A stretch of 64,000 nt of DNA from UBA7662 sp036787895. Its GTDB lineage: Bacteria > Bacteroidota > Bacteroidia > UBA7662. The notes beneath the pieces are model-generated. The model was not told where the DNA came from and did not search any database. It worked only from the letters and a program-made list of their open reading frames with translations. The position numbers and the translations under genes are program-made. Below are positions 1 through 8,850 of this stretch, piece after piece; the first letter of the stretch is position 1, and each line of letters opens with the position of its first letter. Location of the stretch: NCBI GenBank assembly GCA_036787895.1, contig DAIQOK010000012.1:32855-96854 (forward strand), in the 5' to 3' direction.

Positions 1-1078
1 GCGGGATGTTTCTGGCCGCTTCTTCCTGTTCACTCAGCTCTTCTTTTAGTTGCTGCACCTTGGCCTGGTTGAAGCCAATTTCGCCCTTTTTCATGCCTGG
101 AGCAGCCATTTTGGCTTCTCTATCCTTGATTTCGGCCTGAATAGCTACGATACGTTCTTCTACGGTTACCAAATCGGCTTCGAGGGTTTTTACAGCATTC
201 CGACCATTGACTTCCAGCTCGCCTTTCAGGATTTTGACGGCATCTTCGTAGGTGATGCGCGGGAAAGGTTCGGTTATCTGTTTTAAAACGCTGGTATCGC
301 GACCAATCAGCTCGAGTTCGAGCTTGTTTTTATCGAGCACCTGGAGGACCACAAAACGCAGGAAGCGTTCAATAGTGTCCATATTCATGGCGAGGTCATG
401 GAAAGCCATTTCGGGCTCAATCATCCAGAATTCGCTCAGATGGCGGCGGGTTTTCGATTTTTCGGCCCGGAAGGTAGGGCCAAAGGTATATATCTTGCCA
501 AATGCCATGGCCAAGGCTTCGCCATAGAGCTGCCCACTCTGACTGAGGTAGGCCGGTTCACCGTAAAAGTCGGTTTCGAAGAGGGTAGAAGTGCCTTCCA
601 CGGCATTGCCGGTGAAAATGGGCGCATCGGTTTGTATAAATCCTTCTCCCTGAAAAAATTCATGGATGGCCATGATGATGGTGTTCCGGATGCGTAATAT
701 GGCCCATTGGCGTTTGCTGCGCAGCCAAAGGTGGCGGTGATCCATCAGAAAATCTACCCCGTGTTCTTTGGGGGTAATGGGGAAATCCTGGGAGAGATGT
801 ACAATTTCTAGTCCGCTCACCTGCAGTTCATGTCCGCCGAGCTGACGTTCATCGGCAATCACATGCCCGCTGATTTTCACCGAACTTTCCTGACTCAACC
901 GTTTGGCGTCTTCGAAAAGTGCAGGACTTACTTTGCTTTCATCAACCACACACTGGCACATGCCGCTGCCGTCGCGCAACACCAAAAAAACCAGTCCTTT
1001 GCCTGTCCTTTTGCCTAATATCCAGCCCTGGAGGGTAGTCTCCTGACCTACTACCTCTTTCAATCGTTCGATTGTCAT
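1..1078 (-). CDS. asnS: Asparagine--tRNA ligase, 3' end cut by window start
   Basis: Charges tRNA-Asn with asparagine in the cytoplasm. The ATG at 1078 opens an N-terminal OB-fold anticodon-binding domain (starts MTIERLKEVVGQ) that runs into a class II synthetase core. The class II motif 2 region is visible as FRAEKSKTRRHLSEF. After it comes a charged, probably coiled-coil insertion rich in K/E/Q, as I would expect for Bacteroidota AsnRS. The frame is open to base 1, so the C-terminal catalytic part (motif 3) lies outside the window. It is divergent from rpoN across about 87 bp. The AsnRS assignment is firm; AspRS is less likely because of the motif 2 context. Confidence 0.93.
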   Translation of the reverse strand, partial: MTIERLKEVVGQETTLQGWILGKRTGKGLVFLVLRDGSGMCQCVVDESKVSPALFEDAKRLSQESSVKISGHVIADERQLGGHELQVSGLEIVHLSQDFPITPKEHGVDFLMDHRHLWLRSKRQWAILRIRNTIIMAIHEFFQGEGFIQTDAPIFTGNAVEGTSTLFETDFYGEPAYLSQSGQLYGEALAMAFGKIYTFGPTFRAEKSKTRRHLSEFWMIEPEMAFHDLAMNMDTIERFLRFVVLQVLDKNKLELELIGRDTSVLKQITEPFPRITYEDAVKILKGELEVNGRNAVKTLEADLVTVEERIVAIQAEIKDREAKMAAPGMKKGEIGFNQAKVQQLKEELSEQEEAARNIP

Positions 1079-1165
1079 AAAATGCTGATTTTAAAAATCG
1101 CGCTAAAATAGGCAAATAATGCGTTTCTATCGTATTTTTATCGCGATTCAATCCTTAGCCAACCT

Positions 1166-2644
1166 ATGCTTAAGCAATCGCTTCAGCAGAAACTTTTACA
1201 AAAGCTCTCCCCGCAGCAGATACAGTTTATCAAACTGTTGCAGGTTCCTACTGCTATGCTCGAGCAACGCATCAAAGAAGAGCTCGAGGAAAACCCTGCC
1301 CTGGAGGAAGGTCTGCATGAAGATGTGGATCCCCGCGATGAATACAGCGATCTCGACGACGATCGCCTTCCCGACAAACAGGACGAAGAATACGGCGAAG
1401 AATCATCGCCCGATGATATTGATGTCAGCGATTATCTCGATGACGACACCCCCGACTACAAATACGACGACGGCAACTACTCCGCCGACGATGACGACAA
1501 AGACCTGCGCCCGGCTGTAGTAATGGTAAGCAGTTTCCACGACCAGCTTATGGACCAGCTCGACATGACCGATCTCACCGAAAAGGAATACATCATCGGC
1601 CGGCAGTTGGTAGGTAGCATAGACGAAGATGGTTATTTGCGGCGCCCGCTCGAAAGTGTGGGAGATGATCTGGCTTTTACCGCCAATATCATGTGCGAGG
1701 AAGTCGAGATTGAGCAGATGTTGTACAAAGTGCAGCAGTTCGACCCACCCGGTGTTGGCGCCCGCGACCTCACCGAATGTTTACTGCTGCAATTGCGTCG
1801 GAAAAAACAAACCATACATGTGCAGCATGCCATCAGTATACTCACCAAATATTTCGACGAATACACCAAAAAACACTTCGATAAAATTGCCCGACAGCTC
1901 GGATTGGATGAGGAAAGCATGCGTTTAGCGCATCAGGAAATCATCCGCCTCAATCCGCGCCCCGGAAATACCCAGCAGGACAACAGCAAAGTCATGCACG
2001 TCATCCCCGACTTCATCATTCATAACGAAGACGGGGAATTACAGCTGCGATTAAATAGTCGCAATGCCCCTGAATTACGCATCTCCGACACCTACAAAGA
2101 CATGATGCGGCATTACGAAAAGGCCGAGAAGAAGGATAAAAAGATGAAGGAGGCCGTGAGTTTTGTCAAACAAAAGCTCGATTCCGCCAAGTGGTTTATC
2201 GATGCCGTCAAACAGCGCCAACATACGCTGCTAAGCACCATGGATGCCATCATGACGCACCAATATGAGTTTTTCCTTACCGGCGACCAAACTAAACTCA
2301 AGCCGATGATACTGAAAGACATCGCTGATGTGGTACAACTGGACATTTCAACCATTAGCCGGGTAGCCAACAGCAAATATGTGCAGACCGAATTCGGCAC
2401 CTTTTTGTTGAAGAGCTTTTTCAGCGAAGGTATTATGACCGATAGTGGTGAAGAAGCGTCGAGCAAGGAAGTGAAGCAGATTTTATCAGATCTCATTGGT
2501 GCAGAGAAGAAAAAAAATCCGCTTTCCGACGATAAATTGGGGCAGTTACTCAATGAAAAGGGCTACAATATTGCCCGGCGCACGGTAGCCAAATACCGCG
2601 AACAACTCGGCATTCCTGTTGCCCGTTTACGCAGAGAACTTTGA
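1166..2644 (+). CDS. rpoN: RNA polymerase sigma-54 factor
   Basis: Alternative sigma factor that binds -24/-12 promoters and needs AAA+ activators. The 492 residues follow the family order: a Q/L-rich activator-interacting region I (LKQSLQQKLLQKLSPQQIQ), a strongly acidic region II of about residues 48-115, the core-binding domain, and a C-terminal HTH ending in the RpoN box ARRTVAKYRE (residues 470-479), which contacts the -24 element. Length is normal for the family. The next gene starts inside the stop codon (TGATG), implying translational coupling with the membrane protein downstream. Confidence 0.97.
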   Translation: MLKQSLQQKLLQKLSPQQIQFIKLLQVPTAMLEQRIKEELEENPALEEGLHEDVDPRDEYSDLDDDRLPDKQDEEYGEESSPDDIDVSDYLDDDTPDYKYDDGNYSADDDDKDLRPAVVMVSSFHDQLMDQLDMTDLTEKEYIIGRQLVGSIDEDGYLRRPLESVGDDLAFTANIMCEEVEIEQMLYKVQQFDPPGVGARDLTECLLLQLRRKKQTIHVQHAISILTKYFDEYTKKHFDKIARQLGLDEESMRLAHQEIIRLNPRPGNTQQDNSKVMHVIPDFIIHNEDGELQLRLNSRNAPELRISDTYKDMMRHYEKAEKKDKKMKEAVSFVKQKLDSAKWFIDAVKQRQHTLLSTMDAIMTHQYEFFLTGDQTKLKPMILKDIADVVQLDISTISRVANSKYVQTEFGTFLLKSFFSEGIMTDSGEEASSKEVKQILSDLIGAEKKKNPLSDDKLGQLLNEKGYNIARRTVAKYREQLGIPVARLRREL

Positions 2645-3249
2645 TGCGGGCGCTCGCCTTATTTATTTCCGGGTTTTTTCACCCGCTCTTTTTGCCCACC
2701 TATATGGCTGCTTTGGCCTTTTGGATGAAGCCTCAGGAAGCATTTTACTACAACAGCTCTGTTCAAATTTACATTTTGCTCCAGGTTTTTGTAGTAAGTA
2801 CGGTTTTGCCCATGGCTGCCCTTTTGTTACTGATTTGGTGGAATAAGGTAAGCGACATCATGGTAGGTGCCCGAAGTGAAAGAAGTTTACCCTATCTCAT
2901 CAATGCTTTTTGTTTGGCTGCGCTTTACTTCAATTTCCGCCAGTTGGGCTTGGCCGATTTTATTACCGGCAGTGTGCTGGGAGCCTTGATTTCGGTGATG
3001 GTGGCTTATGTAGTCAATATCAAATGGAAAATAAGTGCCCACGGCATAGGCATGGGAGGTGCAGTGGGCATGTTAATGGCCTTATCGCATGAATTTACCC
3101 GTCCTTGGATGCTTCCGCTGGCCATCGTCCTTGTTTTGGCCGGATTGGTAGGAAGCAGTCGTTTGTACCTCAACGCCCATACACCAGCCCAGATATACGC
3201 CGGTTATGGGGTTGGACTACTCAGTCTGTATATTTGTCTCTCTATTTGA
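2644..3249 (+). CDS. PAP2-like integral membrane protein
   Basis: Small polytopic membrane protein of about 201 residues with roughly five to six hydrophobic segments. The C-terminal SRLYLNAHTPAQIYAGYG resembles the third PAP2 phosphatase motif (SRxxxxxHxxxQ/D), with His conserved. I do not see an intact first motif (KxxxxxxRP), so catalytic activity is uncertain and it may be a degenerate PAP2-fold protein. I chose the ATG at 2644, which overlaps the rpoN stop by one base; an in-frame TTG lies at 2641. It forms an operon with rpoN and probably with the enoyl-CoA hydratase just downstream. Confidence 0.7.
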   Translation: MRALALFISGFFHPLFLPTYMAALAFWMKPQEAFYYNSSVQIYILLQVFVVSTVLPMAALLLLIWWNKVSDIMVGARSERSLPYLINAFCLAALYFNFRQLGLADFITGSVLGALISVMVAYVVNIKWKISAHGIGMGGAVGMLMALSHEFTRPWMLPLAIVLVLAGLVGSSRLYLNAHTPAQIYAGYGVGLLSLYICLSI

Positions 3250-3259
3250 AAAACCCGCC

Positions 3260-4039
3260 ATGTACAATAGCATTTTGCTCGATAGCCAAAACGGTGTAGG
3301 CACCATCACCCTGAACCGCGCCGACGTATTTAACGCCTTCAACGACGAACAAAGTTACGAGCTCCAGGATGCACTGAAGCAAGTCGCCAAAAACGAAGAA
3401 GTTCGGGTAGTTGTACTCACAGGTGCCGGCAAGGCCTTTTGTTCGGGTCAGGATTTGAAAGCCATCTCAGGCGCTGAAAAACGCAGTCTCGAAGATTCGC
3501 TGCACAAACGCTATAATCCCATTATCCGTGCCATGCGGAATTTGCCCAAGCCCATCATAGCCCGGGTAAATGGTGTGGCTGCCGGTGCCGGCTGTTCGCT
3601 GGCTTTGGCTTCCGATATCATAGTAGCTGCCGAAAGCGCTAAGTTTATCGAGGTATTTGTGAATGTGGGTTTGGTGCTTGATAGTGGCTCCTCTTATTTT
3701 TTGCCTCGTTTGGTTGGTTCTGCCCGCGCTTTCGAAATGAGCACCATGGCCAGCCGCATCAGTGCCCAACAGGCACTCGACTGGGGTATGATTAACCAGG
3801 TGGCCCCCGATGCTGAACTGGATGCTGCTGTGCAAGTGTATACCGATTATTACCGCAGCGCTCCTACCAAGGCCATCGCGATGATGAAAAAGATGCTGAA
3901 CAAAAGTTTCCATTCCGACTTGGATACCATGCTCGACTATGAAGCCCATTGTCAGCAAATCGCCGGGAATTCTTCCGATTACCGCGAGGGGGTTCAGGCG
4001 TTTAATGAAAAACGCAAGCCTGTCTTTACCGGGAAGTAA
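3260..4039 (+). CDS. Enoyl-CoA hydratase/isomerase, PaaG-like
   Basis: Crotonase-fold acyl-CoA enzyme of 259 residues. Visible features are the first oxyanion-hole segment GAGKAFCSGQDL (residues 55-66), the second VNGVAAGAGCSLALASD, and the GLVLDSGSSYFLPRLVG stretch. The last resembles PaaG-type ring-oxepin or 2,3-dehydroadipyl-CoA isomerases, where the Asp is catalytic. PaaG acts in phenylacetate degradation, but no other paa genes are in the window, so a general fatty-acyl role is equally possible. The in-frame extension back to 3206 overlaps the preceding gene and carries no family sequence, so I start at the ATG at 3260. Confidence 0.85.
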   Translation: MYNSILLDSQNGVGTITLNRADVFNAFNDEQSYELQDALKQVAKNEEVRVVVLTGAGKAFCSGQDLKAISGAEKRSLEDSLHKRYNPIIRAMRNLPKPIIARVNGVAAGAGCSLALASDIIVAAESAKFIEVFVNVGLVLDSGSSYFLPRLVGSARAFEMSTMASRISAQQALDWGMINQVAPDAELDAAVQVYTDYYRSAPTKAIAMMKKMLNKSFHSDLDTMLDYEAHCQQIAGNSSDYREGVQAFNEKRKPVFTGK

Positions 4040-4044
4040 GTGGA

Positions 4045-4060
4045 ATTCAAAATTTTGAAT
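4045..4060. terminator. 16-bp perfect palindrome between convergent genes
   Basis: ATTCAAAATTTTGAAT is a perfect palindrome in the 20-bp gap between the stop codons of the enoyl-CoA hydratase (+) and the lipoprotein gene (-). It is A/T-rich with no T-run, so at best it is a weak bidirectional terminator. The role is inferred only from position. Confidence 0.3.
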
Positions 4061-4680
4061 TAATCTAACCAGATTTCACCTTGCAGGTCAAAACGGCCGT
4101 CTCTGACTTCTATGGTTCGGTTAGCCGCGTCGATTAACAAGCCGGAAAAGGTAGCAGAAAGCTCTTTAATCTTGTAAAAATCGCTCGAATCGTTTCCTCG
4201 TACGATGTGGTGGATGTGAACCGAAAATGGAAGGGTGGAGTCAGATTTAAAGTCTACAAACCTGTCATGGTCAACTTTCATTTTGTAAATGATGCCATGG
4301 TGATTATAGTCATTGAATTCATTAGCGGTTGGCATGATATAAGTATTGCCGGCAATTAAACTATCTGCAAAGAAGGTGAAATAGAAGTGTTCGTCGCGTA
4401 TGCGGTTTCTGTTTCTGAACATGACTGTAAAATCCACTTCATCGCGCCCTGCATTTACATTCCTGTAAAAAGATGTCCGAATTATGGGTACGCTTACCCA
4501 ACTCATGGGTGAACGATAATTATTGAGTGGCAGGAAAATATTGTCCCCTATATATGCACCAAAAGTATTGGCACCTTCATGGCTAAGCGGTGGCAAAACA
4601 TCCGGGATTACCTCAGGCTTCATACAGGATTGAAGCGTAAGTGTTATCCCGCTCAGTAGGATGAAGACACTTTTTTTCAT
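4060..4680 (-). CDS. Predicted lipoprotein of unknown function
   Basis: Unrecognised 206-residue protein. The ATG at 4680 gives MKKSVFILLSGITLTLQSC, a textbook lipoprotein signal peptide with lipobox LQSC, so the mature protein is probably lipid-anchored in the periplasm or on the cell surface. The in-frame upstream extension to 4761 lacks signal character and I rejected it. The mature part is rich in beta-strand-like stretches and ends in a segment with ATFSGLLIDAANRTIEVRDGRF. It lies 61 bp downstream of the carboxypeptidase-regulatory-like gene on the same strand and may share its transcript. Confidence 0.7.
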   Translation of the reverse strand: MKKSVFILLSGITLTLQSCMKPEVIPDVLPPLSHEGANTFGAYIGDNIFLPLNNYRSPMSWVSVPIIRTSFYRNVNAGRDEVDFTVMFRNRNRIRDEHFYFTFFADSLIAGNTYIMPTANEFNDYNHHGIIYKMKVDHDRFVDFKSDSTLPFSVHIHHIVRGNDSSDFYKIKELSATFSGLLIDAANRTIEVRDGRFDLQGEIWLD

Positions 4681-4741
4681 CTTCCTAACATAGCACATTA
4701 TTTTTACAAATGCGCTATGATCTTCTTTTTGAAGTAAATAC

Positions 4742-5404
4742 CTACTTCTTCTTGAAATCACCTCGCTTCACCGCCTTCACAAATTCGGCCCAGGCGAAGG
4801 GATTGAGTAGGGTACTTGGGATGGGAATACCGCCTGGTCCGCCCATTTGGTGGAAGTTTTGCTGACCACCGGCATAGTAGGTCTGCGCAATCATCTTCTG
4901 CATAAACAGCTTCTGATTTTCGCTGCCATCCATGGTCATTTTCTGTGATATTTCGGCGAGCAGCTGACTTTCGAGGTTTTTGCGGGCGCGATCGTACATA
5001 TCGTCATCTACCTGCAAGGCTAAAAATGCTTCTTTAAAAGCTTCCTTACTTGGCCAGGGGTAAATTACCGCCATGGGCAATTGAATGGTATCTTTTTCGA
5101 GAGGCATCAAAACCGAGTACAAATTACGGTCCGATTCAGGTACGATATAATAGTTGTTCCGATAACCTATGGCCGAAAACTGTATGGTATCTCCGGTTAA
5201 AGCAACAAATGAGAAAAAGCCATGTTGATCGGAGATAGTGCCTTTAAATCGGTTTTTTACCAAAACGGTCACATACGGGAGTATGCCCAGGCTGTCTTCT
5301 GTGACAGTCATGCCCGAAAACTGCAGGGGTTTGGGTTGTTTTTGCGCCAATGCAGGCCAACCCAGACCGAGAAGAAGTATAAATAAGAGTAGCTGTTTCA
5401 CCAT
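4742..5404 (-). CDS. Carboxypeptidase-regulatory-like domain protein, exported
   Basis: Exported protein of 220 residues. The ATG at 5404 opens a signal peptide (MVKQLLLFILLLGLGWPALAQ). Residues from about 25 to 115 read as a CarboxypepD_reg-like beta-sandwich (PYVTVLVKNRFKGTISDQHG, then FFSFVALTGDTIQFSAIGY), the module found at the start of many Bacteroidota outer-membrane proteins. The C-terminal half is Q/M-rich and helical, with a GGPGGIPIP turn, and is not a TonB-dependent barrel. Function is unknown; cell-envelope location is inferred from the signal peptide and the domain. The longer frame to 5524 lacks support. Confidence 0.78.
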   Translation of the reverse strand: MVKQLLLFILLLGLGWPALAQKQPKPLQFSGMTVTEDSLGILPYVTVLVKNRFKGTISDQHGFFSFVALTGDTIQFSAIGYRNNYYIVPESDRNLYSVLMPLEKDTIQLPMAVIYPWPSKEAFKEAFLALQVDDDMYDRARKNLESQLLAEISQKMTMDGSENQKLFMQKMIAQTYYAGGQQNFHQMGGPGGIPIPSTLLNPFAWAEFVKAVKRGDFKKK

Positions 5405-5590
5405 AACAAAGATACCGCATCCCAACGAACAACGGAAGTCGGCAATGGTTTGAATAGTTTGACAAGAGATGACATGAACATATGCGTGATTTGAGACAAA
5501 GATTGCGTGAAACCCGGCAACCAAGGCGACTGAAATTGTGTAATTTTAAAGCCTTATCCCAACGACAAATAACGACTGAAATTATAGATC

Positions 5591-6619
5591 ATGAGTGTAC
5601 AGAACGAAAAAATGAAAGCCCTTCAGCTGACGCTTGATAAGCTGGAAAAATCATACGGTAAAGGTGTGGTGATGAAGATGGGCGATGCGCGTGTGGTGAA
5701 TGTAGATGTCATCCCTTCCGGCTCGCTTGGTTTGGATATAGCCCTCGGCATAGGTGGCTTCCCACGAGGCAGGGTGATCGAGATTTATGGTCCGGAATCG
5801 TCGGGTAAAACCACCATTGCCATGCATGCCATAGCCGAAGCGCAGAAAAAAGGCGGCATTGCAGCCTTTATCGATGCAGAGCATGCTTTTGACAAAGGTT
5901 ATGCCGAAAACCTCGGCATCGACACCGCCAACCTCCTCATTTCGCAACCCGATAACGGTGAGCAGGCCCTCGAAATCGCCGACAACCTCATCCGCTCCGG
6001 CGCCATCGACATTATTGTAATCGACTCTGTAGCTGCTCTCGTGCCTAAATCGGAGATTGAAGGCGAAATGGGTGATTCCTCCATGGGTCTCCAGGCCCGT
6101 TTGATGAGCCAGGCCCTGCGTAAACTCACCGGTACCATCAACCGTACCGGCTGTATCTGTATTTTCATCAACCAACTCCGCGAAAAAATCGGGGTGATGT
6201 TCGGCAATCCGGAAACCACCACCGGTGGTAATGCGCTGAAGTTTTACGCTTCGGTACGTTTGGATATCCGTCGTATTGGTCAGTTGAAAGAAGGTGTCGA
6301 CATCATGGGTAACCGGGTACGCATTAAAGTGGTGAAAAACAAGGTTGCGCCTCCCTTTAAGCAGTGTGAATTCGATATTATTTATGGTGAAGGGGTTTCG
6401 AAAGATGGCGAGATCGTTGATCTCGGTTCGGAGCTGGGCGTAATTAAAAAGTCAGGCTCCTGGTACAGCTACGGCGAAACCAAACTCGGACAAGGTAGGG
6501 ATGCTGTTAAACAACTCTTCAAAGACAATCCGGAACTGGCCGAAGAAATTGAAATGAAAATTAAAGAACTGGTGAAGCCAAAAATGGCCGCACCTGTAGC
6601 TGAAACAGAAGCCGAATAA
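5591..6619 (+). CDS. recA: Recombinase RecA
   Basis: ATP-dependent strand-exchange protein for homologous recombination and SOS signalling. 342 residues, normal length. The Walker A motif GPESSGKT is at residues 67-74, followed by the catalytic EAQ/FIDAEHAFD region, Walker B IIVIDSVAALVPK, the L1/L2 DNA-binding loops (GDSSMGLQARLMSQALRKL; NQLREKIGVMFGNPETTTGG) and an acidic C-terminal tail. Four bases separate its stop from the patatin gene, so the two are probably co-transcribed. I do not see a convincing LexA box upstream. Confidence 0.98.
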   Translation: MSVQNEKMKALQLTLDKLEKSYGKGVVMKMGDARVVNVDVIPSGSLGLDIALGIGGFPRGRVIEIYGPESSGKTTIAMHAIAEAQKKGGIAAFIDAEHAFDKGYAENLGIDTANLLISQPDNGEQALEIADNLIRSGAIDIIVIDSVAALVPKSEIEGEMGDSSMGLQARLMSQALRKLTGTINRTGCICIFINQLREKIGVMFGNPETTTGGNALKFYASVRLDIRRIGQLKEGVDIMGNRVRIKVVKNKVAPPFKQCEFDIIYGEGVSKDGEIVDLGSELGVIKKSGSWYSYGETKLGQGRDAVKQLFKDNPELAEEIEMKIKELVKPKMAAPVAETEAE

Positions 6620-6623
6620 TATT

Positions 6624-7394
6624 ATGTCGAGTTGGAAGACCGGCCTGGTACTTAGCGGAGGTGCCGCCAAGGGTTATGCTCATGCAGGGGTATTACAAGC
6701 CTTGTACGAGGCCGGTTTTTCATTCGATGTCATATCCGGGGCCAGTATTGGTTCCATTATAGGTGCTTTGTTGGCTGAAGGGAACCGTCCGGCGGATATT
6801 GTCCGGATTTTTGATGCCGAGAAAAATTTTAATCTGGTGAAGTTTAAGTTCAGCGCCACCGGACTATTAAAATCCGACGGACTGAAAAAAGCGCTTGAAA
6901 AACACATCAAAGCCCGGACTTTCGAGGAGCTACCCATACCGCTGATGGTAGCAGTAACCGAATTGAATACCGGAAAAGCCCGTTATTTCAGCAAAGGTCC
7001 GCTCCTGGAGGTGATATTGGCTTCTTGTGCCATACCGCTGCTTTTTGCGCCCATTCAAATCGGTGACAACTTATATGTTGATGGTGGCCTCACCGACAAT
7101 TTACCGGCCAGCCCCATCAATGGTCAATGCGAAAGTTTGATTGGCATCAACATCAACCCGATTTCACCGGTGGAAAAGGTGAATGGCTTTATGGAAACCG
7201 TGGAACGTGTGATGAATATTGCCATCCACAACAATGTAGCGAAGAGTATACCTATGCTCGATATGTATCTCGAGCCACATAAAATGCAAAATTACCACCT
7301 CTTTTCGCTTGATAAGAGTAAGGAAATGTATCAGGTGGGTTACGAATTTGCCGTTGATTGGCTAAAGGAGCGTCAACTAATTGCGGCAGTTTAA
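6624..7394 (+). CDS. Patatin-like phospholipase (RssA type)
   Basis: Serine acyl hydrolase with a Ser-Asp dyad, probably acting on lipids or lysophospholipids. 256 residues. The oxyanion glycine loop SGGAAKGYAHAGV lies near residues 11-23, the nucleophile elbow GASIG at 39-43 (Ser41), and the catalytic Asp in DGGLTDNLP at residue 153. Length fits single-domain bacterial patatins of the RssA/YchK kind. No signal peptide, so probably cytoplasmic. It follows recA by 4 bp. Confidence 0.92.
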   Translation: MSSWKTGLVLSGGAAKGYAHAGVLQALYEAGFSFDVISGASIGSIIGALLAEGNRPADIVRIFDAEKNFNLVKFKFSATGLLKSDGLKKALEKHIKARTFEELPIPLMVAVTELNTGKARYFSKGPLLEVILASCAIPLLFAPIQIGDNLYVDGGLTDNLPASPINGQCESLIGININPISPVEKVNGFMETVERVMNIAIHNNVAKSIPMLDMYLEPHKMQNYHLFSLDKSKEMYQVGYEFAVDWLKERQLIAAV

Positions 7395-7577
7395 TTGAAA
7401 ATTTTGTAACTAAGCCTATCCGATCTTCTGAAGGTCCTGGCTAAAAAATTTAACTGCCCTCAGTTTTCAGTGCTGTAGTAACTAAAACGAGTGCGTTTCC
7501 TGTTTCCACTTCTTGAGTTTCAATTGGCACATTGACTTTTCTATGATGACTTAACTTTAGCATACGCAGCTAAGAAT

Positions 7578-8813
7578 TTAATGCTGACTCACCGCTACAG
7601 CTACTGCCCAACCCGCACTCCAGGCAGCCTGAAAATTAAAACCCCCGGTAAGCGCATCTATATCGAGTACTTCACCTGCGAAAAACAAACCGGGTACAAT
7701 CCGGCTTTCCATGGTTCGAAAATCAATTTCTTTGAGATTCACTCCGCCTGAAGTCACAAATTCTTCTTTAAAAGTAGTTTTGCCCTGAGCGTCGTATTGG
7801 TCGTTAAGTAAAAGTTCGATTAAACGATTTATGTGTTTGTTTGAGGTTTCCTGCCAGCGTTGATCAGGCGCAAATCCGGCGCGTTCGAGCATCCAGGCTT
7901 TGAGCCGGGCTGGTAAATCAATCTCCAGTCGGTTGATAACCTTGGCTTGACCGGCTTTTTTGCGGGTATCTTCAAAGATCTCCCGCAACAAATCAGCGTC
8001 GAATTCAGGCAACCAGCACAACTGGATACGGTAGCGGTAGTTTGCATTGGCTAATTCACGGGCGGCAAGCGCCGATAATTTGAGAACGGCCGGCCCGCTT
8101 AGGCCCCAGTGGGTGATGAGCAGGGGGCCGGTCTGTTCTTGTTTGTAGTCCGGCAAACGTATGCGGACCTGCGCTACTGCCACCCCCATCAATTCGGTAA
8201 TGGGGTGTTTGGGGAGATTAAAGGTAAAAAGTGAAGGAACCGGCACAATAACGCTGTGACCTAAAGCTTCCAGCCAGGCATAGGCTTCTTTTTTCGGATG
8301 ACCACCCGTGGCGATGAGCACTTTGGCGGCTGATATTTTTCCGTTAGGGGTTTGCAGCAAAAAGCCGCTCTCGAGGGGTTTCAGACTTTCTACATCACTT
8401 TTTTGGCGAATCTCAACACCAAAAAGTCTGGCTTCACGCATGAGGCTATCCACTATACTTGACGAATCATCACTGACCGGAAATATGCGGCCATCGGCTT
8501 CGGTTTTAAGCTTCACGCCCCGGCTTTCAAACCACGCCACTGTATCGCCTGTGCAGAAGCGGGCAAACAACTGCGCCAGCTCCTTTTTACCCCGGGGGTA
8601 ATATTTTACCAATTCACGTGGATCAAAGCAAGCATGGGTCACATTACAACGGCCACCACCGGAAATGCGGACTTTCGCCAAAAGTTTGTCGGTTTTTTCA
8701 AGAACCACCACCCGCAAAGCTGGCCTCAGACGCGCGGCATTGACCGCTGCAAAAAAGCCGGCAGCTCCACCGCCGATGACGGCTAAATCGTAATGAAAAG
8801 CTGATTTTGTAAT
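7578..8813 (-). CDS. HI0933-family FAD flavoprotein with a non-canonical start
   Basis: NAD(P)/FAD-dependent oxidoreductase of the HI0933/YhiN family; the physiological substrate is unknown. The FAD-binding beta-alpha-beta reads YDLAVIGGGAAGFFAAVNAA, followed by the family hallmark ISGGGRCNVTHA and a C-terminal GEVLDIDALTGGFNFQAAWSAGW. The oddity is the start. The frame is closed by a TGA just upstream and contains no ATG, GTG or TTG before the GGGAAG motif; the first such codon is a TTG at 8717, which would delete the FAD site. I set the start at an ATT (8813) that follows a GCGGAG purine stretch; another ATT lies at 8828. It is third in a minus-strand operon, 37 bp after the DUF3784-like gene. 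Confidence 0.85.
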   Translation of the reverse strand: MTKSAFHYDLAVIGGGAAGFFAAVNAARLRPALRVVVLEKTDKLLAKVRISGGGRCNVTHACFDPRELVKYYPRGKKELAQLFARFCTGDTVAWFESRGVKLKTEADGRIFPVSDDSSSIVDSLMREARLFGVEIRQKSDVESLKPLESGFLLQTPNGKISAAKVLIATGGHPKKEAYAWLEALGHSVIVPVPSLFTFNLPKHPITELMGVAVAQVRIRLPDYKQEQTGPLLITHWGLSGPAVLKLSALAARELANANYRYRIQLCWLPEFDADLLREIFEDTRKKAGQAKVINRLEIDLPARLKAWMLERAGFAPDQRWQETSNKHINRLIELLLNDQYDAQGKTTFKEEFVTSGGVNLKEIDFRTMESRIVPGLFFAGEVLDIDALTGGFNFQAAWSAGWAVAVAVSQH

Positions 8814-8850
8814 GGTCTCCGCTTTAATGCCCTGCGAATTTGCGAATAAA

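Noticed and set aside
1091..1148. ATCGCG words upstream of rpoN as a possible operator
   Set aside because: The words are short, the spacing is irregular and no regulator is nearby; not enough to call a site.
5651..6175. 174-codon minus-strand frame opposite recA
   Set aside because: Shadow of recA produced by its codon bias; no family sequence.
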